Positions 14,870 to 23,987 of a DNA stretch of 30,503 nt are shown in pieces. Both the position numbers and the translations under genes were made by a program. The DNA is from JAGLTN01 sp023135255. GTDB lineage: Bacteria > Planctomycetota > Phycisphaerae > Sedimentisphaerales > Anaerobacaceae. The notes below the pieces were generated by a model. It searched no databases and had not been told where the DNA came from. It saw only the letters and a program-made list of their open reading frames with translations. The stretch spans positions 1 to 30,503 of the forward strand of contig DAOWCP010000019.1 of NCBI GenBank assembly GCA_030639495.1. The letters run 5' to 3'. Position 1 is the first letter of the stretch. Each line of letters begins with the position of its first letter.

Positions 14870-15475
14870 TCAGAGCTCAACTCCCAGTAAAATCAATTGC
14901 TGTTTTAGTTTCGTAACATTTTCAAATAAAATCGTATTCAGACCCGCTTTTTCCCCGCCTCTGATATATTCAGTCTTGTCATCGATAAACACTGCCTGAC
15001 CAGGTTCAATTCCAAGCTTTGTAACAGCATTTAGATATATCTGTTCGGAAGGTTTGGTGAGCTTTTCACAACAGGAAAACAACGTAACATCGAACATGTC
15101 GTAGTTTTGCTTATGAAAAAATTCGTAGCAGGGCATCTCAGTATTAGAAAGAAAACCGGTTTTATATCCTGATGCTTTTAAAATTTTCGCCAAATCGAAA
15201 ACTTCTGTTTTGGGGCTGTAAACATCTGCAAAAGCATCTGCCCAAAGAGATTGTGATTTCGGCAACGAAACATTTAATTGGCTGCAAATATTTTGCCAGA
15301 ATGTTCTTTCGATAATGATATCTTTCTGGAAATCGTCCTGAAACATGCTGTGAGCCTGTGTATAGTCCTGCTGTGTCACCCCCAGTTCATCAGCGCAATA
15401 TTTCATAAGCCCCGGGGCTGGGTCATCGATTAACACTCCGCCCCAGTCAAAAATAACAGCTCTGATGTCGCTCAC
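14870..15475 (-). CDS. HAD-family phosphatase (YihX/epoxide-hydrolase-N-type)
   Basis: 201-residue cytosolic phosphohydrolase of the haloacid dehalogenase superfamily, subfamily IA. Motif I is FDWGGVLID with nucleophile D10; the usual second Asp is replaced by Gly, as in the DxGGV group. Motif II is LSNTE (S110), motif III is K141 in LTKPS, and motif IV is the pair D165-D166 in VFIDD. A helical cap lies between about residues 15 and 80. Substrates in this group are small phosphorylated metabolites such as sugar phosphates, but none can be assigned here. The GTG start at 15475 is chosen because AAGGAG lies 5 nt upstream. The frame extends to a TTG at 15517 without any ribosome site, and that would add 14 residues ahead of motif I. 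Confidence 0.88.
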   Translation of the reverse strand: MSDIRAVIFDWGGVLIDDPAPGLMKYCADELGVTQQDYTQAHSMFQDDFQKDIIIERTFWQNICSQLNVSLPKSQSLWADAFADVYSPKTEVFDLAKILKASGYKTGFLSNTEMPCYEFFHKQNYDMFDVTLFSCCEKLTKPSEQIYLNAVTKLGIEPGQAVFIDDKTEYIRGGEKAGLNTILFENVTKLKQQLILLGVEL

Positions 15476-15593
15476 ATATACTCCTTTGCTGGAAATCTCT
15501 ATCAAATAATAAAACAATATTGTTATGGTACTTCACTTTATCACTAAAAACAAAAATAAATTAAACAAAACCGGCTTAGACGGGTTATTGCTT

Positions 15594-15622
15594 TTGACGA
15601 TTCGGCTGAGAAAACTTATAAT
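15594..15622 (+). promoter_or_regulatory. Sigma70-type promoter for rmuC and possibly the fucosidase gene
   Basis: TTGACG (15594-15599), a 17-bp spacer and a perfect TATAAT (15617-15622). The expected start is about 18 nt before ATG 15648, which supports that start codon over the frame extension to 15525. Confidence 0.75.
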
Positions 15623-15647
15623 CAAACCAGTTTTTAAGGATACGAAT

Positions 15648-16679
15648 ATGGAATCAATATTAATTGCGGCAGTTTTAGTTCTCGTTGTTATCGTAGTGGG
15701 ATTGCTTTTCTGGCTTATAAACAGCAGTTTTGCCGGTAGAAATGATATTTCTTCCCAGGCAACAGCTATAGGGATGCTCCAGCAACAGCTTGAATCTATA
15801 AAATCTCTGCAGGACACGACCAAAGACACTGTTCAGAAATCATTGCTGACCAATCAAGTCAACCTGACTAAGTCTTTAGAGTCAAGCCAGAAGGTTCTTA
15901 ATGAGCTTCATGGCCAGATAGGCAAACTCCAGGGTACTAATCAGCAGATGCTTGAAATGGGAAACGATGTTAAAAGACTTCAACATATCTTCAGCAGTCC
16001 GAAACTGCGAGGCCAGATGGGCGAAAGCAGCCTGGAGAATCTGCTCGCCAACATCATGCCGACAGATTCGTATGAATTACAGCATGGTTTCAAAAATGGA
16101 AAGATCGTCGATGCGTTAATAAAGCTCGATAAGCACACTGTCCCGATAGACGCAAAGTTTCCACTGCCTGCATTCGAAAAAATCGCAGAGGCTGAAACCG
16201 AAGAAGAAAAAATCAAGCTTCGCAAAAATTTTCATAACGATGTCATAAAACATATCAACAAAATCGCAGATCAATATATCCTGCCGGCAGAGGGGACTCT
16301 CGATTTTGCAATGATGTATATCCCCGCTGAAAATATTTACTATGAAACAATTATAAAATACCCCGGCGACGCTAAAGATATTGTTGAGATCGCACTGGAT
16401 AAAAAAGTTATACCGGTATCGCCGAACCTGCTGTTTACATATCTGTCAACAATAGTAATGGGACTCAATGGCTTGCAGATAGAAAAGCAAGCTGCTCAGA
16501 TCAGGCAAAACTTGAAAAAGCTTAATTCATCTTTTGCAGGCTTTATGTCTTCATGGGATGTCCTCGGCAAACACATGCGAAATGCAAGCTCTCAGTATGA
16601 AGAAGGTAACAGGAAGCTGGACAAGTTCGGTTTTGAGCTTGAGCAGATACAAACACAATCCGAAGAAACTGATCAGTAA
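15648..16679 (+). CDS. rmuC: RmuC-family DNA recombination protein
   Basis: 343 residues. An N-terminal membrane anchor (residues 3-24, LIAAVLVLVVIVVGLLFW) is followed by a coiled coil (about 40-115) and the RmuC nuclease-like domain (about 120-320). The last contains GQMGESSLENLLANIMP, VDALIKLD, PIDAKFPLPAFE and MMYIPAENIYYE. RmuC is a PD-(D/E)XK-type family protein that limits recombination at inverted repeats; the putative catalytic elements are E134 and the D/K of VPIDAKFP. AAGGA lies 8 nt before ATG 15648 and a good promoter lies just upstream. The GH29 gene starts 25 bp after the stop with its own Shine-Dalgarno sequence, so read-through into the glycan cluster is likely although the functions are unrelated. 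Confidence 0.93.
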   Translation: MESILIAAVLVLVVIVVGLLFWLINSSFAGRNDISSQATAIGMLQQQLESIKSLQDTTKDTVQKSLLTNQVNLTKSLESSQKVLNELHGQIGKLQGTNQQMLEMGNDVKRLQHIFSSPKLRGQMGESSLENLLANIMPTDSYELQHGFKNGKIVDALIKLDKHTVPIDAKFPLPAFEKIAEAETEEEKIKLRKNFHNDVIKHINKIADQYILPAEGTLDFAMMYIPAENIYYETIIKYPGDAKDIVEIALDKKVIPVSPNLLFTYLSTIVMGLNGLQIEKQAAQIRQNLKKLNSSFAGFMSSWDVLGKHMRNASSQYEEGNRKLDKFGFELEQIQTQSEETDQ

Positions 16680-16704
16680 AATTCTGTTTTGATTGGAGGC
16701 AAAT

Positions 16705-18414
16705 ATGTCAATAAAATCAAAAGCTGTTTATCTGGCAGTATGCATAATGTCGCTACACTTGCTTTTAACTCCGGCTATTTTAGCGCAAGAGACCTTTACA
16801 GAAGCACCGCAGCAAAAAGCCCAAAGAATGCAGTGGTGGCGAGATGCTCGTTTCGGTTTATTCGTTCACTGGGGGCCTGTCAGTTTAAAAGGGACAGAAA
16901 TAAGCTGGGCCAGAAAAACAGACCCCAACAGGCAAGGTTCACAAATATGGAAATGTATTCATGGCATTATACCAGCCGAGAAGTACGATAACTTATATAA
17001 AAAGTTTAACCCCCTGCAGTTTGATGCTGAACAATGGGTGCAGATCGCAAAAGACGCCGGTATGAAATATCTGGTGTTCACTACAAAGCACCATGACGGA
17101 TTTTGTAATTTTGACAGCAAATACACGGACTACAAAATAACGAATTCCCAATCGCCTTACAGAAAGGACATAGTCAAACAGCTTGCTGATGCCTGCCATA
17201 AAGCTGGATTAAAACTTGGTTTTTACTATTCCCAGCCTGACTGGCATCATCCGGATTACTTTAATGGTGACAGACATGAAAACTATGTCGAATATTTTCA
17301 TAATCAGGTTCGCGAGCTTTGCACAAATTACGGCAAAGTTGGTATAATATGGTTTGACGGATTGGGAGTACCCGCAAAAGACTGGCAGGCGGAAAAATTA
17401 CTGAAAATGACTCGCCGGCTTCAGCCTGGTATAATCATCAATAACCGCGCAGGTTTGCCAGCTGATTTTGGAACGCCAGAGCAAACCATTGGCGGATTTC
17501 AGAATGACCGCTCATGGGAAAGTTGTATAACCATTGGGGATCAGTGGTCTTATAAACCAAACGATGATATGAAATCAAAGAGACAGTGTATACAAACACT
17601 GGTGAAAGTTATCGGTGGTGATGGCAATCTTCTTTTTAACGTAGGCCCGATGCCGGATGGCAGGATTGAACCGAGGCAGGTGGAAAGATTAAGGGAAATG
17701 GGTGATTGGCTTAAAAAGTATGGTAAATCAATTTACAAAACAAGAGGCGGGCCATTTAAGCCTGGGAAATATGGCGCCAGCACGTACAAAGGCAATGTTA
17801 TATATCTGCATGTACTCAACTGGACTGGAGAAAAATTAATCCTGCCCGCTATCGGTAGAAAAATTAAAAAAGCTGTGGTACTTACTGGCGGCAAAGCAAA
17901 TATATCTCAAACAGAAGATAGTATCAAGATTACATTGCCTTTAAAATACCAGCAATATGTGGATACAATTATAAAGTTGACTCTTGATGGGAATGCGGGA
18001 AAAATCGCCCCTGTTGATGTTCCATCGCAATCGGTTGCCTTCAATAAACCATCAAAAGCTTCAAATATTTGCGAGAACGATAGCAACTACAGTCCGGAAA
18101 AGGCTGTCGATGACAACATGGAAACAAGATGGGCTACAGATGCCGGCACAAAACAAGCGTGGTTAGAAATCGACCTGCAAAAACCCGCAAAAATCTCAAG
18201 TGCACTAATAATACAGGAATGCGGGCGTAGAATAAAAAAATATCAGCTTGAAAAATTTGCTAATGACAAATGGGAAAGTTTTTACTACTGTGATAACGTG
18301 CAAATGGAAAATTCAGTAAAATTCGAACCTGTGGCTGTAAGGCGTATACGTCTTAACATCTTAGAAGCAACTGAAGGACCTACAATCGCGGAATTTCAGG
18401 TTTTCGCACCTTAA
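16705..18414 (+). CDS. Exported GH29 alpha-L-fucosidase with C-terminal discoidin domain
   Basis: 569 residues; the enzyme releases alpha-linked L-fucose from glycans with retention. Residues 1-28 are a signal peptide (cut near AILAQ). The GH29 barrel covers about residues 40-345, with the hallmark segments ARFGLFVHWG, VFTTKHHDGF and GIIWFDG, in which D218 is the expected nucleophile. LLFNVGPMPDGRI closes the barrel. A short beta domain (about 345-435) is followed by an F5/8-type C (CBM32-like) domain from about 445 to the end, opening with SVAFNKPSKASN and containing ETRWATDAGTKQAWLEIDL. The acid/base residue is not placed. ATG 16705 has GGAGG 6 nt upstream; an earlier TTG at 16693 overlaps that site. 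The acyltransferase gene follows after 31 bp, so the two form an operon. Confidence 0.94.
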   Translation: MSIKSKAVYLAVCIMSLHLLLTPAILAQETFTEAPQQKAQRMQWWRDARFGLFVHWGPVSLKGTEISWARKTDPNRQGSQIWKCIHGIIPAEKYDNLYKKFNPLQFDAEQWVQIAKDAGMKYLVFTTKHHDGFCNFDSKYTDYKITNSQSPYRKDIVKQLADACHKAGLKLGFYYSQPDWHHPDYFNGDRHENYVEYFHNQVRELCTNYGKVGIIWFDGLGVPAKDWQAEKLLKMTRRLQPGIIINNRAGLPADFGTPEQTIGGFQNDRSWESCITIGDQWSYKPNDDMKSKRQCIQTLVKVIGGDGNLLFNVGPMPDGRIEPRQVERLREMGDWLKKYGKSIYKTRGGPFKPGKYGASTYKGNVIYLHVLNWTGEKLILPAIGRKIKKAVVLTGGKANISQTEDSIKITLPLKYQQYVDTIIKLTLDGNAGKIAPVDVPSQSVAFNKPSKASNICENDSNYSPEKAVDDNMETRWATDAGTKQAWLEIDLQKPAKISSALIIQECGRRIKKYQLEKFANDKWESFYYCDNVQMENSVKFEPVAVRRIRLNILEATEGPTIAEFQVFAP

Positions 18415-18445
18415 TATACAAACTAAAAATTTTAAGGAGAAAATG

Positions 18446-19552
18446 ATGGAAAAAGCTAATCCATTAACCCACGGAAGGGTTGCTTCTATTGATGCACTTA
18501 GAGGTTTTGATATGTTCTGGATCGTCGGGGGCGGGGCGATATTTCACAGTCTGCATAAAGTCTGGGACAATTCATTTACACAAACTATAAATACCCAGAT
18601 GGAGCATGCCGCCTGGGAGGGTTTCAGGTTTGAGGATTTGATTTTTCCTCTTTTTCTTTTTATCATTGGGCTGGTAATCCCCTTTTCGATCTCAAAAAGA
18701 ATCGAAAGAGGCGACGACAGAAAACAGCTTTACATCCACATCTTCAAACGTGCCCTTGTTCTTTACATAATTGGAATGATATATAACGGCGCGTTAAGCT
18801 TTAATATGGACGAAATGCGATGGACTGGCGTGCTGCATAGAATGGCTGTTTGCTATTTATTCGCTTCACTGATCGTAATGAACACGAAATGGAAAGGCCA
18901 AGCTATCTGGGCAGCAAGTCTTTTGATCGGTTATTGGCTCGCGAGTGCCTTTATTCCGGTACCGGGGTTCGGGATTTGTAATTTCACAGCCCAAGGATGC
19001 CTTAGTTCATGGTTTGATCAGCACTTTTTGCCCGGTAAGTTATATTATGGCTTTGGTGACAACGAAGGGTTGCTCTCGAATATACCGGCAATTGCAACCG
19101 CTTTGCTCGGCGTACTGGCAGGTCACTGGCTTCGCTGCGATAAAACCGGCAACAAAAAAACAATTAACCTTCTGATGGCTGGCGTAATTTTAATAGCATT
19201 AGGTTACGGCTGGGGAACGTTTTTCCCGATAATCAAAAACATCTGGACTTCCTCATTTGTGCTGGTAGCGGGCGGATGGAGTCTTATTCTGCTGGCGGTT
19301 TTCTACTGGACAATCGATGTAAAAGGCTTCCATAAATGGGCATTTTTCTTCCAGGTAATCGGAGCAAATGCAATATTCATTTATTGGTCAACTGAAGTTA
19401 TCAATTATCAATATACCGCCAACTATTTCCTACACGGGGTTTTGCCAATGTTCGGCGGCCTTGAACCTTTGGTACTGCCGATAGCCACATTGGCTGTTGA
19501 ATGGCTATTGTTATTGTTCATGTATAAAAAGAAAGTGTTCCTGAAAATCTAA
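18446..19552 (+). CDS. Heparan-alpha-glucosaminide N-acetyltransferase-like membrane acyltransferase (NagX/DUF5009)
   Basis: 368-residue inner-membrane protein with about ten or eleven hydrophobic segments. The N-terminus RVASIDALRGFDMFWIVGG is the signature of the HGSNAT/NagX family, which transfers acetyl groups from acetyl-CoA across the membrane to terminal amino sugars. The residue matching the catalytic His of human HGSNAT is visible as H54 in EHAAWEGF, followed by D64 in the conserved EDLIFPLF. The motif GVLHRMAV stands where relatives usually have GVLQR. Two adjacent ATGs exist; 18446 is preferred because GGAG lies 6 nt upstream, against 3 nt for 18443. Placed 31 bp after the fucosidase gene, it may modify sugars released or imported by this cluster. 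That substrate link is inference. Confidence 0.9.
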   Translation: MEKANPLTHGRVASIDALRGFDMFWIVGGGAIFHSLHKVWDNSFTQTINTQMEHAAWEGFRFEDLIFPLFLFIIGLVIPFSISKRIERGDDRKQLYIHIFKRALVLYIIGMIYNGALSFNMDEMRWTGVLHRMAVCYLFASLIVMNTKWKGQAIWAASLLIGYWLASAFIPVPGFGICNFTAQGCLSSWFDQHFLPGKLYYGFGDNEGLLSNIPAIATALLGVLAGHWLRCDKTGNKKTINLLMAGVILIALGYGWGTFFPIIKNIWTSSFVLVAGGWSLILLAVFYWTIDVKGFHKWAFFFQVIGANAIFIYWSTEVINYQYTANYFLHGVLPMFGGLEPLVLPIATLAVEWLLLLFMYKKKVFLKI

Positions 19553-19858
19553 CACTTAGATTTTTTGCGGAAATCTTATGGACTGATATTTTCTTCTTTG
19601 CGAAAATACCCTGCAAATATGCGTTGCATCGCCAAAGCTGAAATAAAATGCGATCTGCGTTCCATTATATACTGATCCCAATTAAATTTTACCGTTTGTC
19701 CGCGGGTAAATAATTCAAAAATAACAAGTTACGGATTTATTCGCGGGCATTTACTACCCTGAAGGGTATAAAAACCTGGCAATTTTATACTGATAAAGAT
19801 ATTGTATTATGAAGACGGATTTAAGTAATAACAATAAACTTCAGATAGGATTTTGGTT
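19553..19858. other. Intergenic region between acyltransferase and GH2 genes
   Basis: About 300 bp. It starts with a small hairpin AGATTT/AAATCT (19558-19563 and 19571-19576) without a T run. An inverted pair CATCGC/GCGATC lies around 19626-19655. Repeat copy 4 follows (19668-19770), then 82-88 bp of AT-rich leader before the GH2 start codon. No reading frame here looks real. I see no convincing promoter hexamer pair downstream of the repeat. Confidence 0.5.
19668..19770 (+). repeat. Dispersed hairpin repeat, copy 4, upstream of the first GH2 gene
   Basis: A full 103-bp copy in the opposite genome orientation to copies 0-3, but again pointing into a gene on its own strand (GH2, ATG 88 bp downstream). 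It runs from TATACTGATCCC to ACCCTGAAGGGTATA. Compared with copy 1, changes in the upper stem replace a C-G pair by a U-G wobble in the reading-strand RNA (AATTC opposite AAGTT). The bulge is ACGG, as in copy 1. Confidence 0.95.
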
Positions 19859-22813
19859 ATGAATAAGAATCGCTATAAAGTTGTAATTCTGCTTTCGATT
19901 ATTTTGATAACAATTGCTTTTGCTGGTCAAAACAACTATCAATCTTTGTTGCCGAGATTAACGCCTGTGCCAGCGATGATTGTCGGCGTTGACCGCGATG
20001 TTGTAAGTCTCGATGGTCAATGGATATTCAACCAGGCGGTGAACAAAGAGAAATTAGATGAGAAGTGGGAAGACATAACCGTCCCGGGACAATGGCTGCA
20101 GCAAGGCTTTAAAGTTGATGGCAAAAATTTCGGTTATTATCGTAAAATGTTCAGCGTGCCGAAAAGCTGGGGCAATATGGTTATTAAGCTTCGATGTGAC
20201 GGCATCTATAGCCAATCAAAAATATGGATCAATGAGAAAATTGCTGGTAAGCATGTTGGCGGTTTCACTGCTTTTGAACTTGATGTCACTGATTTCGTCA
20301 AACCGGGAGATAAAAATCGTATCGATATCGAAGTTAAAACCGAATCAATGGCAAATATCTTTGCAACAGGAACAGGATATGCTGCACATGACTTAGGAGG
20401 CATAACAAGAAAGATTTATCTCTTTGCTGTTCCGAAGGTACATGTCTCATCGGTTCAGCTGCAAACAAGTTTCGATAAGGTATATAAAAACGCTAAGCTG
20501 AAAGTGACTTTTGGAGTTACGAATAATTCTAAAAAAACACTTGAAGAGCTTCAGATCAGACTTAAAATAAAAGACTCACTTAACAAAATGGTAAAAGCTG
20601 CACCTTCGGTTATAAAGCTGAATTCTATACCCGCGGGTTCGACGATTAGTCATACAGAAGAAATTGATGTCAGAAGGCCAAAGAAATGGGACTGCGAACA
20701 TCCTAATCTTTATAACCTTTTCTACACGGTTTATGCGGACAGCCAAAAGCTTGAAATAGGCAAAGAGACCTTCGGTTTTAGAGATATAGAAATTCGCGAC
20801 AAAAAGCTTTTTATTAACGGCAAGGCTGTAAAACTGCGAGGAATATGCAGACATGAGGCACATCCGCTTTTGGGTAGATCATTAACGCCGCAGCTTTGGG
20901 AAAAAGACGTACAGCTGCTTAAAGAGGCAAATATTAATTTCGTCCGGACGAGTCATTATCCGCCTGCTGAAGAATTTATCGAAGCCTGCGACAGATATGG
21001 TATTTTCGTTGAAGAAGAAGCACCTTTTTGCTGGGCCAGTGTTGATTGGAGTAAACCGGAATGGAAAGATAAAAGGCTTGACGATCCGAATGTAAAAGAG
21101 CTAATTATAAAGCAAACGCTGGAGATGGCACAACGTGACAAAAACCATCCTTCTATAATAATGTGGTCATTGGCTAATGAAAGTAAGTGGTCGGAAGTTT
21201 TTGAAAACTCAGGTAAAGCATTAAAGGCTTTTGACCCGACCAGACCTACGAAATTTACTAATCAGCCTGATGCTAATTTTTGTGAAATCCAAGTATGGCA
21301 TTACCCGGGACGAGGCGGGCCCGGTAGAACTGAAGATGCGAATCGACCTGTTATTTTTTCTGAGTTCTGCCATTTGAACACTTATAATCGTCGGGAGATT
21401 TATACCGACCCTGGTCTGCTTGAGTACTGGGGTAAGGGATTTAATCGCATGTGGAACGACATGTATAAATCTGAAAACTGTCTGGGCGGCTCTATCTGGG
21501 CGGGGATTTCGGATACGTTTTATATAACCGACCAACAGGGACAAACCAGAATCATAGGCTATGGCGATTGGGGGCCTATTGATGGTTGGAGAAGAAAGAA
21601 GCCTGAATACTGGCATGTTAAAAAAACATATTCGCCGATTAAAATTCCTGTAAAAAAAATTGTTCTTCCTGATAAAAGTTACAAAGTAAGAATAAAAATA
21701 ATAAACCAATATGACTTTTCGAATCTTAATGAGCTTGATATCGAAGTTAAGACTGCGGAAAAAACCGCAGTACTAAAAGCCAATATTCCAGCAAGAGGTC
21801 AGGGCTATCTGGAGATGCCTTTAAAACTGTTTGCAAACACCGATACTGTACAGCTAAGCTTTATCCATAAGAAAGGTTTCTTTGTAGACCGTTTTGTTTT
21901 GCCGGTAATAAAAAACGGTAAAAAAACCAAGGCGAAAAAACAGCCGACTGTTCCAGCAAAAGCATCTCCGACAATAACACGAGATGCAAACAGCATAACG
22001 ATAACCGGTGACAATTTTCAATGGCATTTCAATGTTAAAACCGGGTTAATCGAGAAAGCTATTGTCAATTCAAAGATAATAAAAGTTGCGGGGCCTTTGC
22101 TTACAGTAACTCCTCTTGTTGCAAGCAAACATCAGAGGTCCGTTCAGAAGATTGAAGTGTTGAATGGCGAAATGAAGAATTTCGAGGCTTCGAAAATTGA
22201 TACTATCAAAACAAAAACTGAAGCGATCATACAAATAATAGGCAAGTACGGCGAAGACGCTGAAGGGTTTTATACTATGGTTTTCGATGCTAACGGGATG
22301 GGAAAATTAGGTTACCGCTTTGCATATCAAAAAGAAGTTGACCCAAGAGAAACAGGGGTGACATTTACAATTGATCGCAGATGTGATCTGCTAAGCTGGG
22401 ACAGAAATTCTCAGTGGACGGCTTACCCGAAGGATCATATTGGCAGAGGCGAGGGTTTTGCGAAAGCTTTGCCTGACCCGAATCAGTTAAAGCTACCCGT
22501 CAATCATCAGCCGGATTGGCCTTGGTATCTGGACGCAACGCAGGCGGGTACGAATGACTTCAGGTCAAGCAAGTACAATATCAATTATGTATCATTGACA
22601 GATCCAGATGGTATTGGTGTAAAAGTTATCTCTGACGGCAAACAAACTTCCAGAAGTTATATTGAAGATGACAGCATAAAATTATTGATAGCCGATTATG
22701 TCAATGGAGGATACGACCCGTTTTTCAGGCCTCATGTCAAGGGCGAATATAAGCCTTTAGAAAGAGGCTCTGTAATAAAAGGAACTGTTACGATACAGCT
22801 TATCGGGCAATAA
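19859..22813 (+). CDS. Exported GH2-family glycoside hydrolase (beta-galactosidase/beta-glucuronidase type)
   Basis: 984 residues. Signal peptide 1-22 (ILLSIILITIAFA). The GH2 sugar-binding domain covers about 45-190, the immunoglobulin-like domain about 195-310 and the TIM barrel about 312-620. The acid/base is E441 in SLANES and the nucleophile is E502 in VIFSEF. The usual GH2 landmarks RGICRHEAHP, NFVRTSHYPP and RDKNHPSIIMWS are intact. After the barrel come an Ig-like segment and a C-terminal domain from about 715 (ITITGDNFQWHFNVKTG) resembling the beta-galactosidase small-chain domain. Substrate (galactoside, glucuronide or other) cannot be decided from these motifs. ATG 19859 is chosen over TTG 19853; GGA lies 8 nt upstream. 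Repeat copy 4 is in its leader. The UroD-like gene follows after 26 bp. Confidence 0.92.
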   Translation: MNKNRYKVVILLSIILITIAFAGQNNYQSLLPRLTPVPAMIVGVDRDVVSLDGQWIFNQAVNKEKLDEKWEDITVPGQWLQQGFKVDGKNFGYYRKMFSVPKSWGNMVIKLRCDGIYSQSKIWINEKIAGKHVGGFTAFELDVTDFVKPGDKNRIDIEVKTESMANIFATGTGYAAHDLGGITRKIYLFAVPKVHVSSVQLQTSFDKVYKNAKLKVTFGVTNNSKKTLEELQIRLKIKDSLNKMVKAAPSVIKLNSIPAGSTISHTEEIDVRRPKKWDCEHPNLYNLFYTVYADSQKLEIGKETFGFRDIEIRDKKLFINGKAVKLRGICRHEAHPLLGRSLTPQLWEKDVQLLKEANINFVRTSHYPPAEEFIEACDRYGIFVEEEAPFCWASVDWSKPEWKDKRLDDPNVKELIIKQTLEMAQRDKNHPSIIMWSLANESKWSEVFENSGKALKAFDPTRPTKFTNQPDANFCEIQVWHYPGRGGPGRTEDANRPVIFSEFCHLNTYNRREIYTDPGLLEYWGKGFNRMWNDMYKSENCLGGSIWAGISDTFYITDQQGQTRIIGYGDWGPIDGWRRKKPEYWHVKKTYSPIKIPVKKIVLPDKSYKVRIKIINQYDFSNLNELDIEVKTAEKTAVLKANIPARGQGYLEMPLKLFANTDTVQLSFIHKKGFFVDRFVLPVIKNGKKTKAKKQPTVPAKASPTITRDANSITITGDNFQWHFNVKTGLIEKAIVNSKIIKVAGPLLTVTPLVASKHQRSVQKIEVLNGEMKNFEASKIDTIKTKTEAIIQIIGKYGEDAEGFYTMVFDANGMGKLGYRFAYQKEVDPRETGVTFTIDRRCDLLSWDRNSQWTAYPKDHIGRGEGFAKALPDPNQLKLPVNHQPDWPWYLDATQAGTNDFRSSKYNINYVSLTDPDGIGVKVISDGKQTSRSYIEDDSIKLLIADYVNGGYDPFFRPHVKGEYKPLERGSVIKGTVTIQLIGQ

Positions 22814-22839
22814 CAGCCATAAAAAATTGAAAGCAAAAA

Positions 22840-23943
22840 ATGGCTTTAGAGAAAATATCACACAGAGAACGAGTAATAACAGCTTTGAATCATCAGGAGA
22901 CGGACAGGTGTCCTTTTCAGATAAGCTTTACTCCTGAGTTTGCCAGTAGGCTAAGGAAAGAACTTAATTTAGATAATGGTGTAATAGATAACCCTCATGA
23001 CAGAGGAAACAAATACCAACTTGAAACAGCTCTCGATGAAGATATGCTGCTTACGTTTGTGGGCTGGGCAACTTGTTATTATCAGTCGTATGAGCCTTAC
23101 ACCGACGAATGGGGCGTAGGCTGGCACGGGGCTAAATACGAAACACCTTTCGGCCAGGGGTTTTATACTGAAATGACGGAGCATCCATTGGCGCAGAAAG
23201 ACAGTATTTTAAGTTATACTCCGCCCGACCCGAACGATCCGAAACTATACCTCGATGCCGAAAATCTGCTTCGAAATTATAAAGACCGGTATTTCATTGT
23301 TGGAGCCACTGTTACCACTATTTTCGAAACTGCGTGGGCACTTCGCGGATTGGAAAATCTTATGATGGACTTTATAACAGAGCCCCAGCTGGCAAATGAC
23401 ATTCTTGATATACCATATAACTACCATCTGACTGCTGCAAAAAAATTAGCAAGGATGGGCGTGGATATGATATGGACAGGCGACGATGTCGGAAGTCAAA
23501 AGGGTATGATGATATCGCCGAAGCTGTGGCGGCAATTTTTTAAACCAAGAATGGCCAATTTCATCAAAGAACTCAAAACTATCAATCCTGAGCTGAAGGT
23601 TGCATATCACAGCGATGGGGACATCTCTGACATAATTGAAGAATTGGTCGAAATAGGTGTTGATATTTTGAACCCGATTCAGCCTGCGTGCATTGACCCT
23701 GCTAAAGTGAAAGAACAATATGGTGACAGGCTATGTTTCTGGGGTTCTATTGACGAACAGTATACACTGCCTTTCGGCTCAGCCGACGATGTGAAAAATG
23801 AAGTTATTCAGAGATTAAAAACTATCGGCAAAGACGGCGGGCTCATCATCGGCCCAACCCATCACGTCCAGCTCGATACGCCGATGGAAAACTTCAAAGC
23901 AATGGTCGATACCATAAAAAACACAAGATATGATTCTTTATAA
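22840..23943 (+). CDS. Uroporphyrinogen decarboxylase-family protein, not HemE
   Basis: 367 residues with the URO-D/MtaA-type barrel. It opens with SHRERVITALNHQETDRCPF, a common start in the non-haem branch. It contains WTGDDVGSQKGMMISPKLWRQFFKP, VAYHSDGDISDIIEELVEIGVDILNPIQ and finally GLIIGPTHHVQLDTPMENF. The MRQAGR porphyrin-binding motif of true HemE is absent. Relatives include corrinoid:CoM methyltransferases and many uncharacterised planctomycete proteins. Possible metal-binding residues are H258 in AYHSDG and the His pair in THHVQ. ATG 22840 has only a weak GAAAG upstream. It lies 26 bp after the GH2 stop, so it belongs to the same operon; a role in demethylating methoxy-sugars would fit but is speculative. 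Confidence 0.88.
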   Translation: MALEKISHRERVITALNHQETDRCPFQISFTPEFASRLRKELNLDNGVIDNPHDRGNKYQLETALDEDMLLTFVGWATCYYQSYEPYTDEWGVGWHGAKYETPFGQGFYTEMTEHPLAQKDSILSYTPPDPNDPKLYLDAENLLRNYKDRYFIVGATVTTIFETAWALRGLENLMMDFITEPQLANDILDIPYNYHLTAAKKLARMGVDMIWTGDDVGSQKGMMISPKLWRQFFKPRMANFIKELKTINPELKVAYHSDGDISDIIEELVEIGVDILNPIQPACIDPAKVKEQYGDRLCFWGSIDEQYTLPFGSADDVKNEVIQRLKTIGKDGGLIIGPTHHVQLDTPMENFKAMVDTIKNTRYDSL

Positions 23944-23987
23944 CCAATTTGCAAAAATCACCAAATATGGAACTGGATAAAAAAAGA

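Noticed and set aside
15525..15647. Upstream extension of RmuC by 41 residues
   Set aside because: The promoter at 15594-15622 lies inside it, and the membrane anchor and ribosome site both indicate ATG 15648.
1..19770. CRISPR array from the repeated hairpin units
   Set aside because: Copies are 3.5-7.5 kb apart with genes between them, differ from one another and occur in both orientations; no cas gene is present.
22840..23943. True uroporphyrinogen decarboxylase (hemE)
   Set aside because: The MRQAGR porphyrin-binding motif is missing and no haem gene is nearby.
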